A stretch of 64,000 bases of DNA, from the NCBI GenBank assembly GCA_020848075.1, contig JADLAV010000072.1:1-64000 (forward strand), read 5' to 3'. Both the position numbers and the translations under genes were made by a program. How positions within the stretch are numbered: position 1 is the first letter of the stretch; the number at the start of each line of letters is the position of its first letter. The notes beneath the pieces were generated by a model. The model ran no database searches. It saw only the letters and a list, made by a program, of their open reading frames with translations, and had not been told where the DNA came from. Shown piece by piece: positions 29,169 through 40,062 of this stretch. Source of the stretch: Burkholderiales bacterium (lineage in GTDB: Bacteria; Pseudomonadota; Gammaproteobacteria; Burkholderiales; SG8-39).

Positions 29169-31055
29169 TCAGCGCCGGTCGCCCCGCAACGCAAGCACCT
29201 GGGCCTGGAGCGCTTCCGGCGTGACCGCCTCCGGCGACCACGCGGGCGCGGCGACGAGCGCGATCCGCGAGAAGAGCCCGCGGCGGAAAGGCCGGGTCAT
29301 CGCCGGTCCGCCGTCGCGGCTGAAAGTGCTGCCCCACAGCCCGCGCAGCGCCATCGGGATCACCGGCACCGGCGTCTCCTCGACGATGCGTTTCACGCCG
29401 CCGCGAAACGCGTTCATCTCTCCGTTCTCGGTGAGCCGCCCCTCCGGGAAGATCCCGACGAGATCGCCCGCGCGCAGCGCCGCCGCGACCTCGGCGTAGG
29501 CCCGCTCGAGCGCGTCGGGGTCGGCGCGACGCGGCGCGATCGGGATGGCACGCGCGGTGCGGAAGATGAAGTTGAGCACCGGGATCTTGAAGATGTTGTG
29601 GTCCATCACGAAGCGGATCGGACGCCGGCACGCCGCCATGATCACCACCGCGTCCACGAAGCTCACGTGATTGCAGACGAGCAGCGCCGGTCCCGTTTCC
29701 GGGATGTGTTGCAGCCCCGCTTTCTCCAGGCGGTACACGCTGTGGATGAGCAGCCACGCCAGGAACCGCATCAGGAACTCGGGAACCAGCGTGTAGATGA
29801 ACGCCGCCACCGCGGCGTTGAGTGCCGCGGTGACGAGGAAGAGCTGCGGCACGGTCACCCCCCGCTGCAAGAGCGCTGCGGAAAACAGCGCCGCGATCAC
29901 CATGAACACCGCGTTCAGCACATTGTTCGCGGCGATGATCCGTGCCTGATGCTGCTTTTCCGCGCGGCTCTGGATCAGGGCATAGAGCGGCACGATGAAG
30001 AAGCCGCTGAAGAGACCGATGGCGACGAGATCGAAGAGCACCCGCGCCGCGCCGGGCCGCGCGAGGAACGCCCCGATCCCGGCGAGCTCGCCGCCGGCGC
30101 CGGCCGGGCTCGCCAGAAAGAGATCGAGCGCAAAAAGCGTGAGGCCGATCGAGCCGAACGGCACGAGGCCGAGCTCGACCTTGTGCCCCGACATCCGCTC
30201 GCATGCGAGCGATCCCGCGCCGATCCCGATGGACAACGCGGCGAGGAGCAGCGTCGCGACGTGCTCGTCGCCGCCGAGGTACTCGCGCGCGAACGCCGGA
30301 AACTGGGACAGCAGCAGAAACCCGTAGAACCAGAACCAGGAAACGCCGAGGATCGAGAGGAACACGGTCCGGTCGCGTCGGGCGACACGAAACACGGCCC
30401 AGGTCTCGGCCGCCACGTTCCAGCCGATCTCTAAATCCGGATCGGCGGTGGGCACCGGCGGGACGAATCGGCTGACAGCGTATCCCGCCAGCGCCACGGC
30501 GACGATCGTCACCGGGACCGCGACCGCCGGGCCGTCCGCGAGCGCAACCAGAATTCCGCCGACGATCGTGCCGGCCAGAATGGCGATCGACGTACCGGTC
30601 TCGACCAGCGCGTTCCCGCCGACGAGCTCCTCGTCGCGGAGCGTCCGCGGCAGGATCGAATACTTCACCGGGCCGAAGAGCGTCGAGTGCAGGCCGAAGA
30701 GGAAGAGCGCCGTGAGCAGGAGCCCGAGGTCGCGCCGCATGAACCCGGCCGCGCCGAGCACGGCGATCCCGACTTCGAGCAGCTTCACTGCGCGTATGAC
30801 GCGTGACTTGTCGTACTTGTCGGCGAGCTGCCCGGCGGTCGCGGAGAGGAGCAGAAACGGCACGATGAAGAGCGCGCCGGCAAGGTTGACGAGCACGTCG
30901 GGGCGCAGGCCGGCGCTCGTCCCCGCCTGGAATGCGATCAAGATCACCAGCGCGTTCTTGAACACATTGTCGTTGAACGCGCCGAGGAACTGCGTCGCGA
31001 AGAAGGGCCCGAAGCGGCGCTCGGCGAGCAGGCGAAACTGGCTGCGATCGGCCAT
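29169..31055 (-). CDS. MFS transporter-acyltransferase (LplT-PlsC type) fusion
   Basis: 628 aa. Residues 1 to about 405 form an MFS transporter like the lysophospholipid flippase LplT (opening FGPFFATQFLGAFNDNVFKN is typical). Residues about 430-628 are a PlsC acyltransferase domain: NHVSFVD (the NHxxxxD catalytic motif) and IFPEGRLTENGEMN (the FPEGR substrate motif). In E. coli, LplT and Aas are separate; here there is no acyl-ACP synthetase domain. The likely role is uptake and re-acylation of lysophospholipids at the inner membrane, by inference from the domains. Confidence 0.9.
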   Translation of the reverse strand: MADRSQFRLLAERRFGPFFATQFLGAFNDNVFKNALVILIAFQAGTSAGLRPDVLVNLAGALFIVPFLLLSATAGQLADKYDKSRVIRAVKLLEVGIAVLGAAGFMRRDLGLLLTALFLFGLHSTLFGPVKYSILPRTLRDEELVGGNALVETGTSIAILAGTIVGGILVALADGPAVAVPVTIVAVALAGYAVSRFVPPVPTADPDLEIGWNVAAETWAVFRVARRDRTVFLSILGVSWFWFYGFLLLSQFPAFAREYLGGDEHVATLLLAALSIGIGAGSLACERMSGHKVELGLVPFGSIGLTLFALDLFLASPAGAGGELAGIGAFLARPGAARVLFDLVAIGLFSGFFIVPLYALIQSRAEKQHQARIIAANNVLNAVFMVIAALFSAALLQRGVTVPQLFLVTAALNAAVAAFIYTLVPEFLMRFLAWLLIHSVYRLEKAGLQHIPETGPALLVCNHVSFVDAVVIMAACRRPIRFVMDHNIFKIPVLNFIFRTARAIPIAPRRADPDALERAYAEVAAALRAGDLVGIFPEGRLTENGEMNAFRGGVKRIVEETPVPVIPMALRGLWGSTFSRDGGPAMTRPFRRGLFSRIALVAAPAWSPEAVTPEALQAQVLALRGDRR

Positions 31056-31147
31056 CGGCGCTCCTCAGCCGTCCTCGCGCATCTGCGCCGCAGCAATCCG
31101 CAGCCGAGCGGCCGCGCCATGACGGACCGAGTGGGCCGAACGGCGGG

Positions 31148-31606
31148 TCACGCCGGCCAGTTCTTGATGTAGTCCTTCAGCATGCGGTTCTCGAAATTCT
31201 TCTCCTCGAGGACCGCGCGCGCCACGTCGTGGAACGAGATCACGCCGAGGAGCGTCTCGCCTGCCATGACCGGCACGTAACGCGCATGGTGCTCGATCAT
31301 CCGGCTGCGCAGGTCGTCGAGATCCATCTCCGGATCGGTGACGAACGGGTCATCGTGCATCGCTTCGCCGACCTGGATGTCGGCGATCGGGGGAGTCGGG
31401 CCCGCCCGTTTCTCCTTCTGGCGCTTGGCGAGCACGGCGATGACCTCGCGGAATGTCAACATTCCGGCGAGCTTGCCGTTTCTCATCACGACGAGCGAGC
31501 CGATGTCGTTGTCCGCCATGGTGACGACGCCGTCGGAGAGCGGCGTCTCGGGCGTTGCCGTGAAAAGCGTGTTGCCCTTGATGCGGAGGACGTCCTTGAC
31601 CTGCAT
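31148..31606 (-). CDS. CBS-domain protein
   Basis: 152 aa with two CBS motifs: residues about 8-60 (TATPETPLSDGVVTMADNDIGSLVV) and about 85-140 (DDLRSRMIEHHARYVPVMAG). The pair forms a Bateman module that usually senses adenine nucleotides. The start is the ATG at 31606, with GGGAGG 6 bases upstream, rather than the in-frame start further up. Stand-alone CBS proteins have varied regulatory roles; none can be assigned here. Confidence 0.88.
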   Translation of the reverse strand: MQVKDVLRIKGNTLFTATPETPLSDGVVTMADNDIGSLVVMRNGKLAGMLTFREVIAVLAKRQKEKRAGPTPPIADIQVGEAMHDDPFVTDPEMDLDDLRSRMIEHHARYVPVMAGETLLGVISFHDVARAVLEEKNFENRMLKDYIKNWPA

Positions 31607-31693
31607 GGCTGCCTCCCTTGCTGGCGCAGCGGAGCGCTCGTGCATCAATGGTAGATCAGCCGGGCCGGAGTGAAAAGGCCCCACGCGCCGGGC

Positions 31694-32017
31694 TCAGCGC
31701 TCCAGCAAGTGCGCCTTCTCCTTCGTTTTGGCCCATTCGTCGGCGTCCGGCGGCGGCTCCTTGCGCTCGACGATCGGCTTCCATCCCTTTGCCAGCTCGG
31801 CGTTCAGCGCGATGAACTGGCGCTGCTCCGGCGGGACGTCGTCCTCGGCGAAGATCGCCTCCACCGGGCATTCCGCGACGCACAACGTGCAGTCGATGCA
31901 CTCGTCCGGGTCGATCACGAGCATGTTCGACCCTTCGCGGAAGCAATCGACCGGACAGACGTCGACGCAGTCGGTGTACTTGCACTTGATGCAGCTCTCG
32001 GTGACGACGTAGGTCAT
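31694..32017 (-). CDS. fdxA: Seven-iron ferredoxin
   Basis: 107-aa electron carrier. An N-terminal cluster region [17 protein letters not shown] and a second, [14 protein letters not shown], provide the ligands for one [3Fe-4S] and one [4Fe-4S] cluster, as in Azotobacter-type Fd[18 protein letters not shown] is the usual N-terminus; the ATG at 32017 follows GAGGAA, which decides the start. It is divergent from trxA, sharing a 228-bp regulatory gap. Confidence 0.95.
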   Translation of the reverse strand: MTYVVTESCIKCKYTDCVDVCPVDCFREGSNMLVIDPDECIDCTLCVAECPVEAIFAEDDVPPEQRQFIALNAELAKGWKPIVERKEPPPDADEWAKTKEKAHLLER

Positions 32018-32245
32018 GGGGATTCCTCGCTGCAACTCCTCGCTCGCTCGCGCCGCCGAGACGAGCCGGCGGCACGCCAAATTCTAGCATCCGGTGGCGC
32101 CGCCCTGCGGCCACCGCCGCGGCTCGAAATCCGGTTTTTTGCTAGCATATCCGGCACCAGCCTCACACCCGCACAGCGATTCGATTCTGCCGCGGCGCGC
32201 CGCCGCTGCGGGATCCCACCGCAGCCGATCCCAGTCGAGGAGTCC

Positions 32246-32572
32246 ATGAGCGAGAACATCCAGCACGTCAGCGACGAGACGTTCGAGCCCGAAGTCCTGA
32301 AGTCCGACATCCCGGTCCTGGTCGACTACTGGGCCGAGTGGTGCGGGCCGTGCAAGCAGATCGCACCGGTGCTCGAGGAGATCGCCAAGGAATACGGCGG
32401 CCGGCTCAAGGTGGCGAAGCTGAACGTCGACGACAACGCCGAGGTGCCGCGCCGCTACAACATCCGCGGGATCCCGACGCTCATGCTCTTCAAGAACGGC
32501 AACATGGAGGCCTTCAAGGTCGGCGCGATGTCGAAATCGCAGCTCACGGCATTTCTGGACAGCAACATTTAG
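32246..32572 (+). CDS. trxA: Thioredoxin 1
   Basis: 108-aa cytosolic disulfide reductant. The active site is [13 protein letters not shown] near residue 32, with the cis-Pro loop [12 protein letters not shown] near residue 75. [18 protein letters not shown] is the standard betaproteobacterial opening, fixing the ATG at 32246. Followed by rho, a gene order common in this group (trxA-rho-rpmE). Confidence 0.97.
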   Translation: MSENIQHVSDETFEPEVLKSDIPVLVDYWAEWCGPCKQIAPVLEEIAKEYGGRLKVAKLNVDDNAEVPRRYNIRGIPTLMLFKNGNMEAFKVGAMSKSQLTAFLDSNI

Positions 32573-32715
32573 CACGCCGCGCGCGGCCACGGGCTGGCGC
32601 GCCGGCCTGTTTCGCGCTAGTATCCGCGGCACTCTCCCCCGCCGATTCCCGGCGCGGGGCTCCCCCGATCCCCCCAAGGCCCGTTCCCGGGCACCGTCCT
32701 TCGCAGGCACCCTCG

Positions 32716-33975
<1,260 letters not shown>

Positions 33976-34043
33976 GGCCTGTGTCACCGGACGCCCTGTC
34001 GCCGACCGCCGCTTCTCCGCGCGGGTGGGGGACATCCCCGGGT

Positions 34044-34072
34044 TTGCGCCGCGCCCCCCGATCTGCCATAAT
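34044..34072 (+). promoter_or_regulatory. Putative rpmE promoter
   Basis: TTGCGC (34044-34049) and CATAAT (34067-34072) are 17 bp apart, about 90 bases upstream of rpmE. Weak -35, reasonable -10. By eye only. Confidence 0.4.
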
Positions 34073-34159
34073 TCCTCGTTCTTCAATGGCTTGCAACGCT
34101 GGTCCGGGACGACTCCGGCCTCGAGCGAGACCAAGCCGCTCATGCGAAGGAACGCATCC

Positions 34160-34384
34160 ATGAAAGCAGGCATTCACCCGAAGTACACGGAGATCGCGGT
34201 CACGTGCAGCTGCGGCAACACGTTCACGACCCGCTCCACCCTGGCCAAGCCGTTGCACGTCGAGGTCTGCTCGGCCTGCCATCCGTTCTACACCGGCAAG
34301 CAGAAGATCCTGGACACGGCGGGCCGCGTCGAGAAGTTCCGCCAGCGCTACGCGGGCGTCGGCAAGAAGGCGCCCGCAGCCTGA
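34160..34384 (+). CDS. rpmE: 50S ribosomal protein L31
   Basis: 74-aa ribosomal protein on the large subunit central protuberance. Zinc-binding cysteines are retained (TCSCGN near residue 17 and [13 protein letters not shown] near residue 38), so this is the zinc-containing C+ form rather than the zinc-free paralogue made in zinc starvation. [12 protein letters not shown] is the family start. It is followed by a strong terminator. Confidence 0.97.
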   Translation: MKAGIHPKYTEIAVTCSCGNTFTTRSTLAKPLHVEVCSACHPFYTGKQKILDTAGRVEKFRQRYAGVGKKAPAA

Positions 34385-34407
34385 GGCATTGGCCGCGATC
34401 GGGGGAA

Positions 34408-34431
34408 GAGGCAGCTACGGCTGCCTTTTTC
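34408..34431 (+). terminator. Intrinsic terminator after rpmE
   Basis: GGCAGC-tacg-GCTGCC with a UUCG-like tight loop is followed by TTTTT. It is the clearest plus-strand terminator in the window and ends the trxA-rho-rpmE stretch. Confidence 0.9.
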
Positions 34432-34592
34432 GTTTGCGGCAGCCGGATAGAATCGCAGGATGCCCGCTACCGCCCGGGCGTTGGCTGACCGGCCATGAGA
34501 CCGGGCACGACGCCGCGCGCCACAGCGTGCAACATCTCGAGACGCGCACGCCCCGCCACCGCATGAGGATCCTCGAGTAGCCCGCGACCGCG

Positions 34593-36215
34593 ATGACCTG
34601 GTGGACCGAAAGGCGCATCGCCCTGCCGCTCACAGGGTGGCCGCTCGCGCTGCTGGTGGCGGGTTTCGTGCTGCCCGGCCTCTTCGGCCACGATCCCTGG
34701 AAGACCGAGGACGCGGTCGGGATGGGCGTCGTCTGGCAGATGGTCGCGAGCGGCAACTGGCTCACGCTTGGGCTCGCGGGCGAGCCCTTCTATGAGGACG
34801 GCCCGCTCTATTACTGGGTGAGCGGGCTCCTCGTGAAGGGGCTCGCCTGGGGCCTCGCGCCGCACGACGCTGCTCGAATCGCAAGCGGCGCGTTCGTCCT
34901 CCTCGCGCTCTGGTTCGTCCGGCTGGCCGCGCGCGACCTGTACGGCAAGGTGCAGGGCGATCTGTCCATGCTCGCCCTGATGGGGTGCGTCGGTCTGATG
35001 TGGCACGCGCACCAGATTGCTCCCGAGAACGCCATGCTCGCCGGTCTCGCAGCGGCTTACTACGGGCTGGCGATCTCCCACAAGAAGCCGCTCAAGGCGG
35101 CGATCGTGTTCGGCTGCGGCACCGGCGCGGCGTTTCTGGCAAAGGGCCTGATGGCGGCGCTGCAGCCGCTCGCCGCCGCTTTGCTCGTCCTGCCCCTCTC
35201 CGGCGTGTTCCGCGCCCGCAATTACGCGATCTCGGTGGCTCTCGGTCTAGTCGTATTGGTTCCGTTCGTCGCGGTGTGGCCGCTCGCGGTCGCGCACTAC
35301 GCGCCGGCGTACTTCGACCGCTGGCTCGCCTGGCAGTTCGCATCGGTCACGACGGCGCCTGGATGGGACACCACCGTCTACTACCTCAAGATCTTCGTCT
35401 GGGCGGCATGGCCCGTGTGGCCGCTCGGGCTATGGGCCGCCTGGGAGTATCGGCGTTACCTGCGCGATCCGGGGTTCGCGGTCCCGTTCATCGGAGCGAT
35501 CGTCGCCGTCGCGCTGCTCCTCTTCGGCGCCCATCCAAGCGAAATGGATGCCCTCGCCGTGCTCGTGCCGCTCGCCATCCCCGCCGGCGCGACGGCGGTC
35601 GGGCTGCGGCGCGGCGCCGCGAACGCGCTCGCCTGGTTCGCCATCATGACCTTCACCCTCGCCGCCGGCTTCGCCTGGGTCATGTGGCTCGTGGCGCTGA
35701 CCGGCTTTCCGTCGCAGATCGAGTACAACATCGTCAAGCTGGCGCCCGGCTACGTCTTCCAGTTCCGATGGCTGCCGTATCTCGTCGCGTCGGCGCTCAC
35801 CATCGGGTGGTTCGTGCTCCTGCTGAAGAGCGAGCGCTCGACGATGCGCAGCCTGACATACTGGGCTGCCGGCGCGACGCTGGGCGTGGGCCTAGTCATG
35901 ACGCTGTGGCTGGACTGGATCGACTTCGGCAAGAGCTATCGGCAGGTGGCCACGTCGCTCGCGCGCCAGTTGCCGAAGGGGCACGGGTGCATCGAAAGCC
36001 GCGGCCTTGGCGAATCGCAGCGGGCGACGTTCCATTATCATGCGGGCATAGAGACCCGGCGTGCGGAACTGTATGGCGCGACCGGCTGCCGCTGGCTGCT
36101 CGTCCAGGCGCTCATCGATGCTGAGCCGCCGCGGCCCGGCCCGACCTGGGTCCTCGTGTGGGAGGGACACCGGCCGCGCGACCTGGAGCGCTACCGGCTC
36201 TACCGCAGAAGGTGA
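34593..36215 (+). CDS. ArnT/PMT-family membrane glycosyltransferase
   Basis: 540-aa polytopic protein with about twelve hydrophobic segments. The first periplasmic loop has the acidic pair typical of GT-C transferases (HDPWKTEDAVGMG near residue 33) and EPFYEDGPLYYW near residue 65. These match lipid-linked sugar transferases of the ArnT/dolichyl-phosphate-mannose group, which transfer sugars from polyprenyl phosphates to lipid A or proteins in the periplasm. The acceptor and sugar here are unknown. It starts after the rpmE terminator and ends 4 bases before pgi. Confidence 0.8.
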   Translation: MTWWTERRIALPLTGWPLALLVAGFVLPGLFGHDPWKTEDAVGMGVVWQMVASGNWLTLGLAGEPFYEDGPLYYWVSGLLVKGLAWGLAPHDAARIASGAFVLLALWFVRLAARDLYGKVQGDLSMLALMGCVGLMWHAHQIAPENAMLAGLAAAYYGLAISHKKPLKAAIVFGCGTGAAFLAKGLMAALQPLAAALLVLPLSGVFRARNYAISVALGLVVLVPFVAVWPLAVAHYAPAYFDRWLAWQFASVTTAPGWDTTVYYLKIFVWAAWPVWPLGLWAAWEYRRYLRDPGFAVPFIGAIVAVALLLFGAHPSEMDALAVLVPLAIPAGATAVGLRRGAANALAWFAIMTFTLAAGFAWVMWLVALTGFPSQIEYNIVKLAPGYVFQFRWLPYLVASALTIGWFVLLLKSERSTMRSLTYWAAGATLGVGLVMTLWLDWIDFGKSYRQVATSLARQLPKGHGCIESRGLGESQRATFHYHAGIETRRAELYGATGCRWLLVQALIDAEPPRPGPTWVLVWEGHRPRDLERYRLYRRR

Positions 36216-36219
36216 TGCC

Positions 36220-37791
36220 ATGCCCCAATTGACCCGCAGCCCCGCGTGGCAGGCGCTTGCCGCGCACCGCGGCGCCCTCGCGAGCGCGACGATCCGCGAC
36301 CTGTTCGCGCACGACGTCGATCGCGCGCGGCGCTTTTGCGTCGAGGCCGCAGGCCTCTGCTTCGATTACTCGAAGCATCGCCTCACCGACGAGACCCTGC
36401 GGCTCCTGGTTGCGCTCGCAGAACAGGCGGACGTCGGCGGATGGACGCGACGCATGTTCGCCGGCGAGGCGATCAACAGCTCGGAGGGCCGCGCAGTGCT
36501 GCACGTCGCGCTGCGCGCGGGCGCGGGCCCGTTTCCCGCCGGCGGGGACGTCATGCCGGAAGTCTCCGGCACGCTCGCTCGCATGCGCGCGTTCGCCGAT
36601 GCGGTCCGGTCGGGCGACTGGCGCGGCGCCACCGGCGAGCTCATCAGCGACGTCGTGAACATCGGCATCGGCGGATCGGATCTCGGGCCGCGCATGGTCA
36701 CGCGCGCCCTGCGCGCGTACTGCGCGCCGCGCCCGCGGTTGCACTTCGTTTCCAACGCCGACCCGGCAGACCTCGCCGCGGTCCTGGCTGCCCTCGACCC
36801 GGCGCACACGCTCTTCATCGTGACGTCCAAGACATTCACGACGGCCGAGACGCTGAGCAACGCCGAACGGGCGCGCGCGTGGAACCGCGATGCGCTCGGC
36901 GAGCGCGCGGCCGCGCGCCACTTCGTTGCAGTCAGTGCGAACGTGCCGGCCGCAACCGCGTTCGGCATCTCCGCCGATGCCGTGTTCCCCATGTGGGACT
37001 GGGTCGGCGGACGCTACTCGCTCTGGTCCGCGGTGGGCCTGCCGATCGTGCTCGCCGTTGGGTTCGAGCGATTCGCCGAGTTCCTCGCTGGGGCGCGGGC
37101 GATGGACGAGCACTTCCGCGAAGCGCCGGCGCACCGGAACATCCCGATCCTGATGGGCTTGCTCGGCGTCTGGTACACGAACTTCTGGGGCGCGCAGAGC
37201 CATTGCGTGCTGCCCTACGCGGAGGATCTCCGCGACCTGCCCGCATATCTGCAGCAGCTCGAGATGGAGTCGAACGGCAAGCGCATCGACCGTGACGGCA
37301 ACCCGGTGGACTATGCTACAGCCCCGGTGATCTGGGGCGCGGCCGGCACCAACAGCCAGCACTCCTTCCACCAGCTCCTGCATCAGGGAACGCTGCTCGT
37401 CCCGAGCGACTTCGTGCTGTTCCGCCGTGGCGCCGAGCCCGCCGCCGCGCATGCCATGCTCACTGCCAATGGGCTCGCGCAAAGCGCCGCGTTGATGGCG
37501 GGCAAGGACGACCCGGCCGCGCCGCATCGCGCGCTCCCCGGCAACCAACCCTCGAGCACCTTTCTCCTGCCCGCGCTCGATCCTCGCGCGCTCGGTGCGC
37601 TCATCGCCGCCTACGAGCACAAGGTGTTCGCCCAGGGGGTGGTCTGGAACATCAACAGCTTCGACCAGTGGGGTGTCGAGCACGGCAAGGTCCTCGCGCG
37701 GAACCTCCTGCCGCGAATCCTGCAGGGCGGCGAAGCGCACGAGCTGGACGCGTCCACCCGCGCGCTGCTCGCGCGATTGCGGGCCGGCTGA
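36220..37791 (+). CDS. pgi: Glucose-6-phosphate isomerase
   Basis: 523-aa enzyme interconverting glucose 6-phosphate and fructose 6-phosphate. Family motifs: IGGSDLGPRMV near residue 148, VTSKTFTTAETLSNA (phosphate loop) near residue 202, WVGGRYSLWSAVGLP near residue 263, and the C-terminal signature NSFDQWGVEHGK near residue 482. The ATG at 36220 is chosen because MPQLTRSPAWQALAAH is the usual opening; an open frame upstream is inside the glycosyltransferase gene. Confidence 0.96.
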   Translation: MPQLTRSPAWQALAAHRGALASATIRDLFAHDVDRARRFCVEAAGLCFDYSKHRLTDETLRLLVALAEQADVGGWTRRMFAGEAINSSEGRAVLHVALRAGAGPFPAGGDVMPEVSGTLARMRAFADAVRSGDWRGATGELISDVVNIGIGGSDLGPRMVTRALRAYCAPRPRLHFVSNADPADLAAVLAALDPAHTLFIVTSKTFTTAETLSNAERARAWNRDALGERAAARHFVAVSANVPAATAFGISADAVFPMWDWVGGRYSLWSAVGLPIVLAVGFERFAEFLAGARAMDEHFREAPAHRNIPILMGLLGVWYTNFWGAQSHCVLPYAEDLRDLPAYLQQLEMESNGKRIDRDGNPVDYATAPVIWGAAGTNSQHSFHQLLHQGTLLVPSDFVLFRRGAEPAAAHAMLTANGLAQSAALMAGKDDPAAPHRALPGNQPSSTFLLPALDPRALGALIAAYEHKVFAQGVVWNINSFDQWGVEHGKVLARNLLPRILQGGEAHELDASTRALLARLRAG

Positions 37792-37801
37792 TCGGCGACG
37801 A

Positions 37802-37830
37802 TTGACTTGCGCCCGGCCGCGGACTAGCCT
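37802..37830 (+). promoter_or_regulatory. Putative promoter for the DUF6494 gene
   Basis: TTGACT (37802-37807) and TAGCCT (37825-37830) with 17-bp spacing, in the short pgi downstream gap. A purine-rich GAGAGGAG precedes the next ATG. Confidence 0.45.
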
Positions 37831-37854
37831 CAGTCGCAACCGAGAGGAGCTCGC

Positions 37855-38061
37855 ATGAACGAGGAAACCTTCAATCAGTCCATCCGGAAGTTCCTGAAGA
37901 TGGTCGGTGTCAGCTCCCAGCGAGAGATCGAGCGATCGGTGACCAAGGCGCGTGAAGCGGGCGCGATCAAGGGCGACGAGGCATTCCCGGCGGCGGTCAC
38001 GCTCGAGATCCCCGGGCTCGGGCTGTCCGTCAGATTCGACGGCAACATCGAGCTCGAATAG
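37855..38061 (+). CDS. DUF6494 family protein
   Basis: 68-aa protein (MNEETFNQSIRKFLKMVGV...GLSVRFDGNIELE) recognised as the small conserved DUF6494 family of proteobacteria. No function is known. It has a good ribosome binding site (GAGGAG 6 bases upstream) and its own candidate promoter, and lies 25 bases before an FAD-linked oxidase, perhaps in one transcript. Confidence 0.85.
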   Translation: MNEETFNQSIRKFLKMVGVSSQREIERSVTKAREAGAIKGDEAFPAAVTLEIPGLGLSVRFDGNIELE

Positions 38062-38086
38062 CCACGCCACGCCAGGAGGTCGCGCG

Positions 38087-39478
38087 ATGAACCAGCCCAG
38101 GGAGCTCGACGCATCGGTTCTCGACGAGCTGCGCGCGCTGCTCGGCGACCGCGTCACCACCTCGCGGGGCGTGCGCGAGCATCACGGCAAGGACGAATCC
38201 TCTTTCCCGTCTGCGCTGCCGGACGCGGTGGCCTTCCCGCTCTCGACCGAGGAGGCGCGCGACATCGTGAACATCTGCCGGCGGCGCCGGCTGCCGGTTA
38301 TCCCGTACGGCGTCGGCACTTCGATCGAAGGCCACGTGCTCGCCACATCGGGCGGCGTGTGCATCGATTTCTCGCGGATGAACAAGGTCCTGCGGGTGAA
38401 CGTCGAGGACATGGACGTCACCGTGCAGCCCGGCGTCACGCGCAAGCAGCTGAACGAGGAGATCCGGCACACCGGGCTCTTCTTCCCGGTCGATCCGGGC
38501 GCGGACGCAACCATCGGGGGCATGGCGTCGACGCGCGCGTCGGGCACGAACGCCGTGCGCTACGGCACCATGCGCGAGAACGTGCTGTCCCTCACGGTCG
38601 TCACCGCGGACGGCCGCATCATGCGCACCTCGCGCCGGTCGCGGAAGTCCGCGGCGGGCTACGATCTCACGCGGCTCTTCGTCGGCGCGGAGGGCACTCT
38701 CGGCGTGATCACCGAGGTGACGGTGCGCCTCTACGCGATCCCGGAAGCCATCTCGGCGGCAGTGTGCTCGTTCAAGGACATGGCCGGCGCGGTGGACACG
38801 GTGATCCAGACCCTGCAGAGCGGCATCCCCATCGCGCGCAGCGAGGCGCTGTGTGCGACCACGATGCGCGCGATCAATGCCTACAACAAGAGCGCATACA
38901 AGGAGCAGCCGACGCTCTGGCTGGAGTTCCACGGCACCGAGGCGGGCGTCGTCGAGCAGGCCGAGCAGGTGCAGGAGATCGCCCGCGAGCACGGCGGCGA
39001 GGGCTTCGAGTGGGCCACCAAGCCGGAAGACCGGAACCGCCTGTGGTCGGCCCGGCACCAGGCCTACTTCGCCGGGCTCCAGCTCCGGCCCGGCAGCCGC
39101 GCCATATCCACCGACGTGTGCGTGCCGATCTCCCGCCTCACCGAATGCATCGTCGAGACGATGCGGGACATCGAGCAGGCATCGATGCCGATCCCGCTGT
39201 TCGGCCACGTCGGCGACGGCAACTTCCACTGCATGATCCTCGTGCGTCCGGACAGCGCGGAGGATCTCGCCGAGGCGCGGGCGTTCAACGAGCGGGTGGT
39301 GAACCGCGCCCTCGCCATGGAAGGCACCTGCACCGGGGAGCACGGCATCGGCCTCGGCAAGATCGCCTCGCTCAAGAAGGAGCTCGGCGAGGCCGTGGAC
39401 CTCATGGTGGCCATCAAGCGCACGCTCGACCCCGACAACATCATGAATCCGGGGAAGGTCGTGCCGCTCGCCGGGTGA
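38087..39478 (+). CDS. FAD-binding oxidase, D-lactate dehydrogenase/glycolate oxidase type
   Basis: 463-aa flavoprotein of the VAO/GlcD family. The FAD domain spans about 40-215, with VIPYGVGTSIEGHVL (pyrophosphate-binding), VDPGADATIGGMASTRASGTNA and LFVGAEGTLGVITEVT. The C-terminal FAD-oxidase domain (about 220-460) ends with GHVGDGNFHCMILV and GTCTGEHGIGLGK, motifs of D-2-hydroxyacid dehydrogenases such as DLD. D-lactate is the likely substrate but other D-2-hydroxy acids are possible. AGGAGG 7 bases before the ATG sets the start. Confidence 0.9.
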   Translation: MNQPRELDASVLDELRALLGDRVTTSRGVREHHGKDESSFPSALPDAVAFPLSTEEARDIVNICRRRRLPVIPYGVGTSIEGHVLATSGGVCIDFSRMNKVLRVNVEDMDVTVQPGVTRKQLNEEIRHTGLFFPVDPGADATIGGMASTRASGTNAVRYGTMRENVLSLTVVTADGRIMRTSRRSRKSAAGYDLTRLFVGAEGTLGVITEVTVRLYAIPEAISAAVCSFKDMAGAVDTVIQTLQSGIPIARSEALCATTMRAINAYNKSAYKEQPTLWLEFHGTEAGVVEQAEQVQEIAREHGGEGFEWATKPEDRNRLWSARHQAYFAGLQLRPGSRAISTDVCVPISRLTECIVETMRDIEQASMPIPLFGHVGDGNFHCMILVRPDSAEDLAEARAFNERVVNRALAMEGTCTGEHGIGLGKIASLKKELGEAVDLMVAIKRTLDPDNIMNPGKVVPLAG

Positions 39479-39485
39479 CTGCGCC

Positions 39486-40031
39486 TCAGGCCCGCAGGAA
39501 GTTCTCGCGGTAGTAGCGCAGCTCCTCGATCGATTCCAGGACGTCGGCGAGGGCTTCGTGCTTGGAGGCCTTGCTGAATCCCTTGGCGACGTCTGGCTTC
39601 CAGCGCCGGCAGAGCTCCTTGACCGTGGAGACATCCAGGTTGCGGTAGTGGAAGTACGCCTCGAGGTTCGGCATCCAGCGCGCGAGGAAGCGCCGATCCT
39701 GGCAGATCGAGTTGCCGCACATCGGCGAAGTGTTGGCGGGCACGTGCTCGCGCAGAAACTCGAGCATCCGCTGCTCGACGTCGTGCTCGGATAACGGCGA
39801 CGCCTTCACGCGGTCGACCAGGCCCGAGCGGCCATGGGTCGCCTGGTTCCAGTCGTCCATCGCCGCCAGCACCGCATCCGGCTGGTGCACCGCGAGCACC
39901 GGGGCCTCCGCGACCGTCGCCAGGTCCGAGTCGGTGATCACGATCGCCACCTCGATGATGCGATCGGTGTCGGGACTGAGGCCCGTCATCTCCAGATCGA
40001 GCCAGGCGAGCCGGTGCGGATCCTGCGGCAT
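39486..40031 (-). CDS. orn: Oligoribonuclease
   Basis: 181-aa DEDD-family 3'-5' exonuclease that degrades 2-5 nt RNAs and pGpG. The exonuclease acidic residues are in [14 protein letters not shown] (Exo I), [10 protein letters not shown] (Exo II) and [13 protein letters not shown] (Exo III, His/Asp). [18 protein letters not shown] is the correct N-terminus, so the start is at 40031. It is divergent from a STE24-type protease across a 79-bp gap with a dyad, and is convergent with the FAD oxidase. Confidence 0.96.
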   Translation of the reverse strand: MPQDPHRLAWLDLEMTGLSPDTDRIIEVAIVITDSDLATVAEAPVLAVHQPDAVLAAMDDWNQATHGRSGLVDRVKASPLSEHDVEQRMLEFLREHVPANTSPMCGNSICQDRRFLARWMPNLEAYFHYRNLDVSTVKELCRRWKPDVAKGFSKASKHEALADVLESIEELRYYRENFLRA

Positions 40032-40062
40032 GCTGTTGATTTTCGTGGGCAATGTAAAATGT

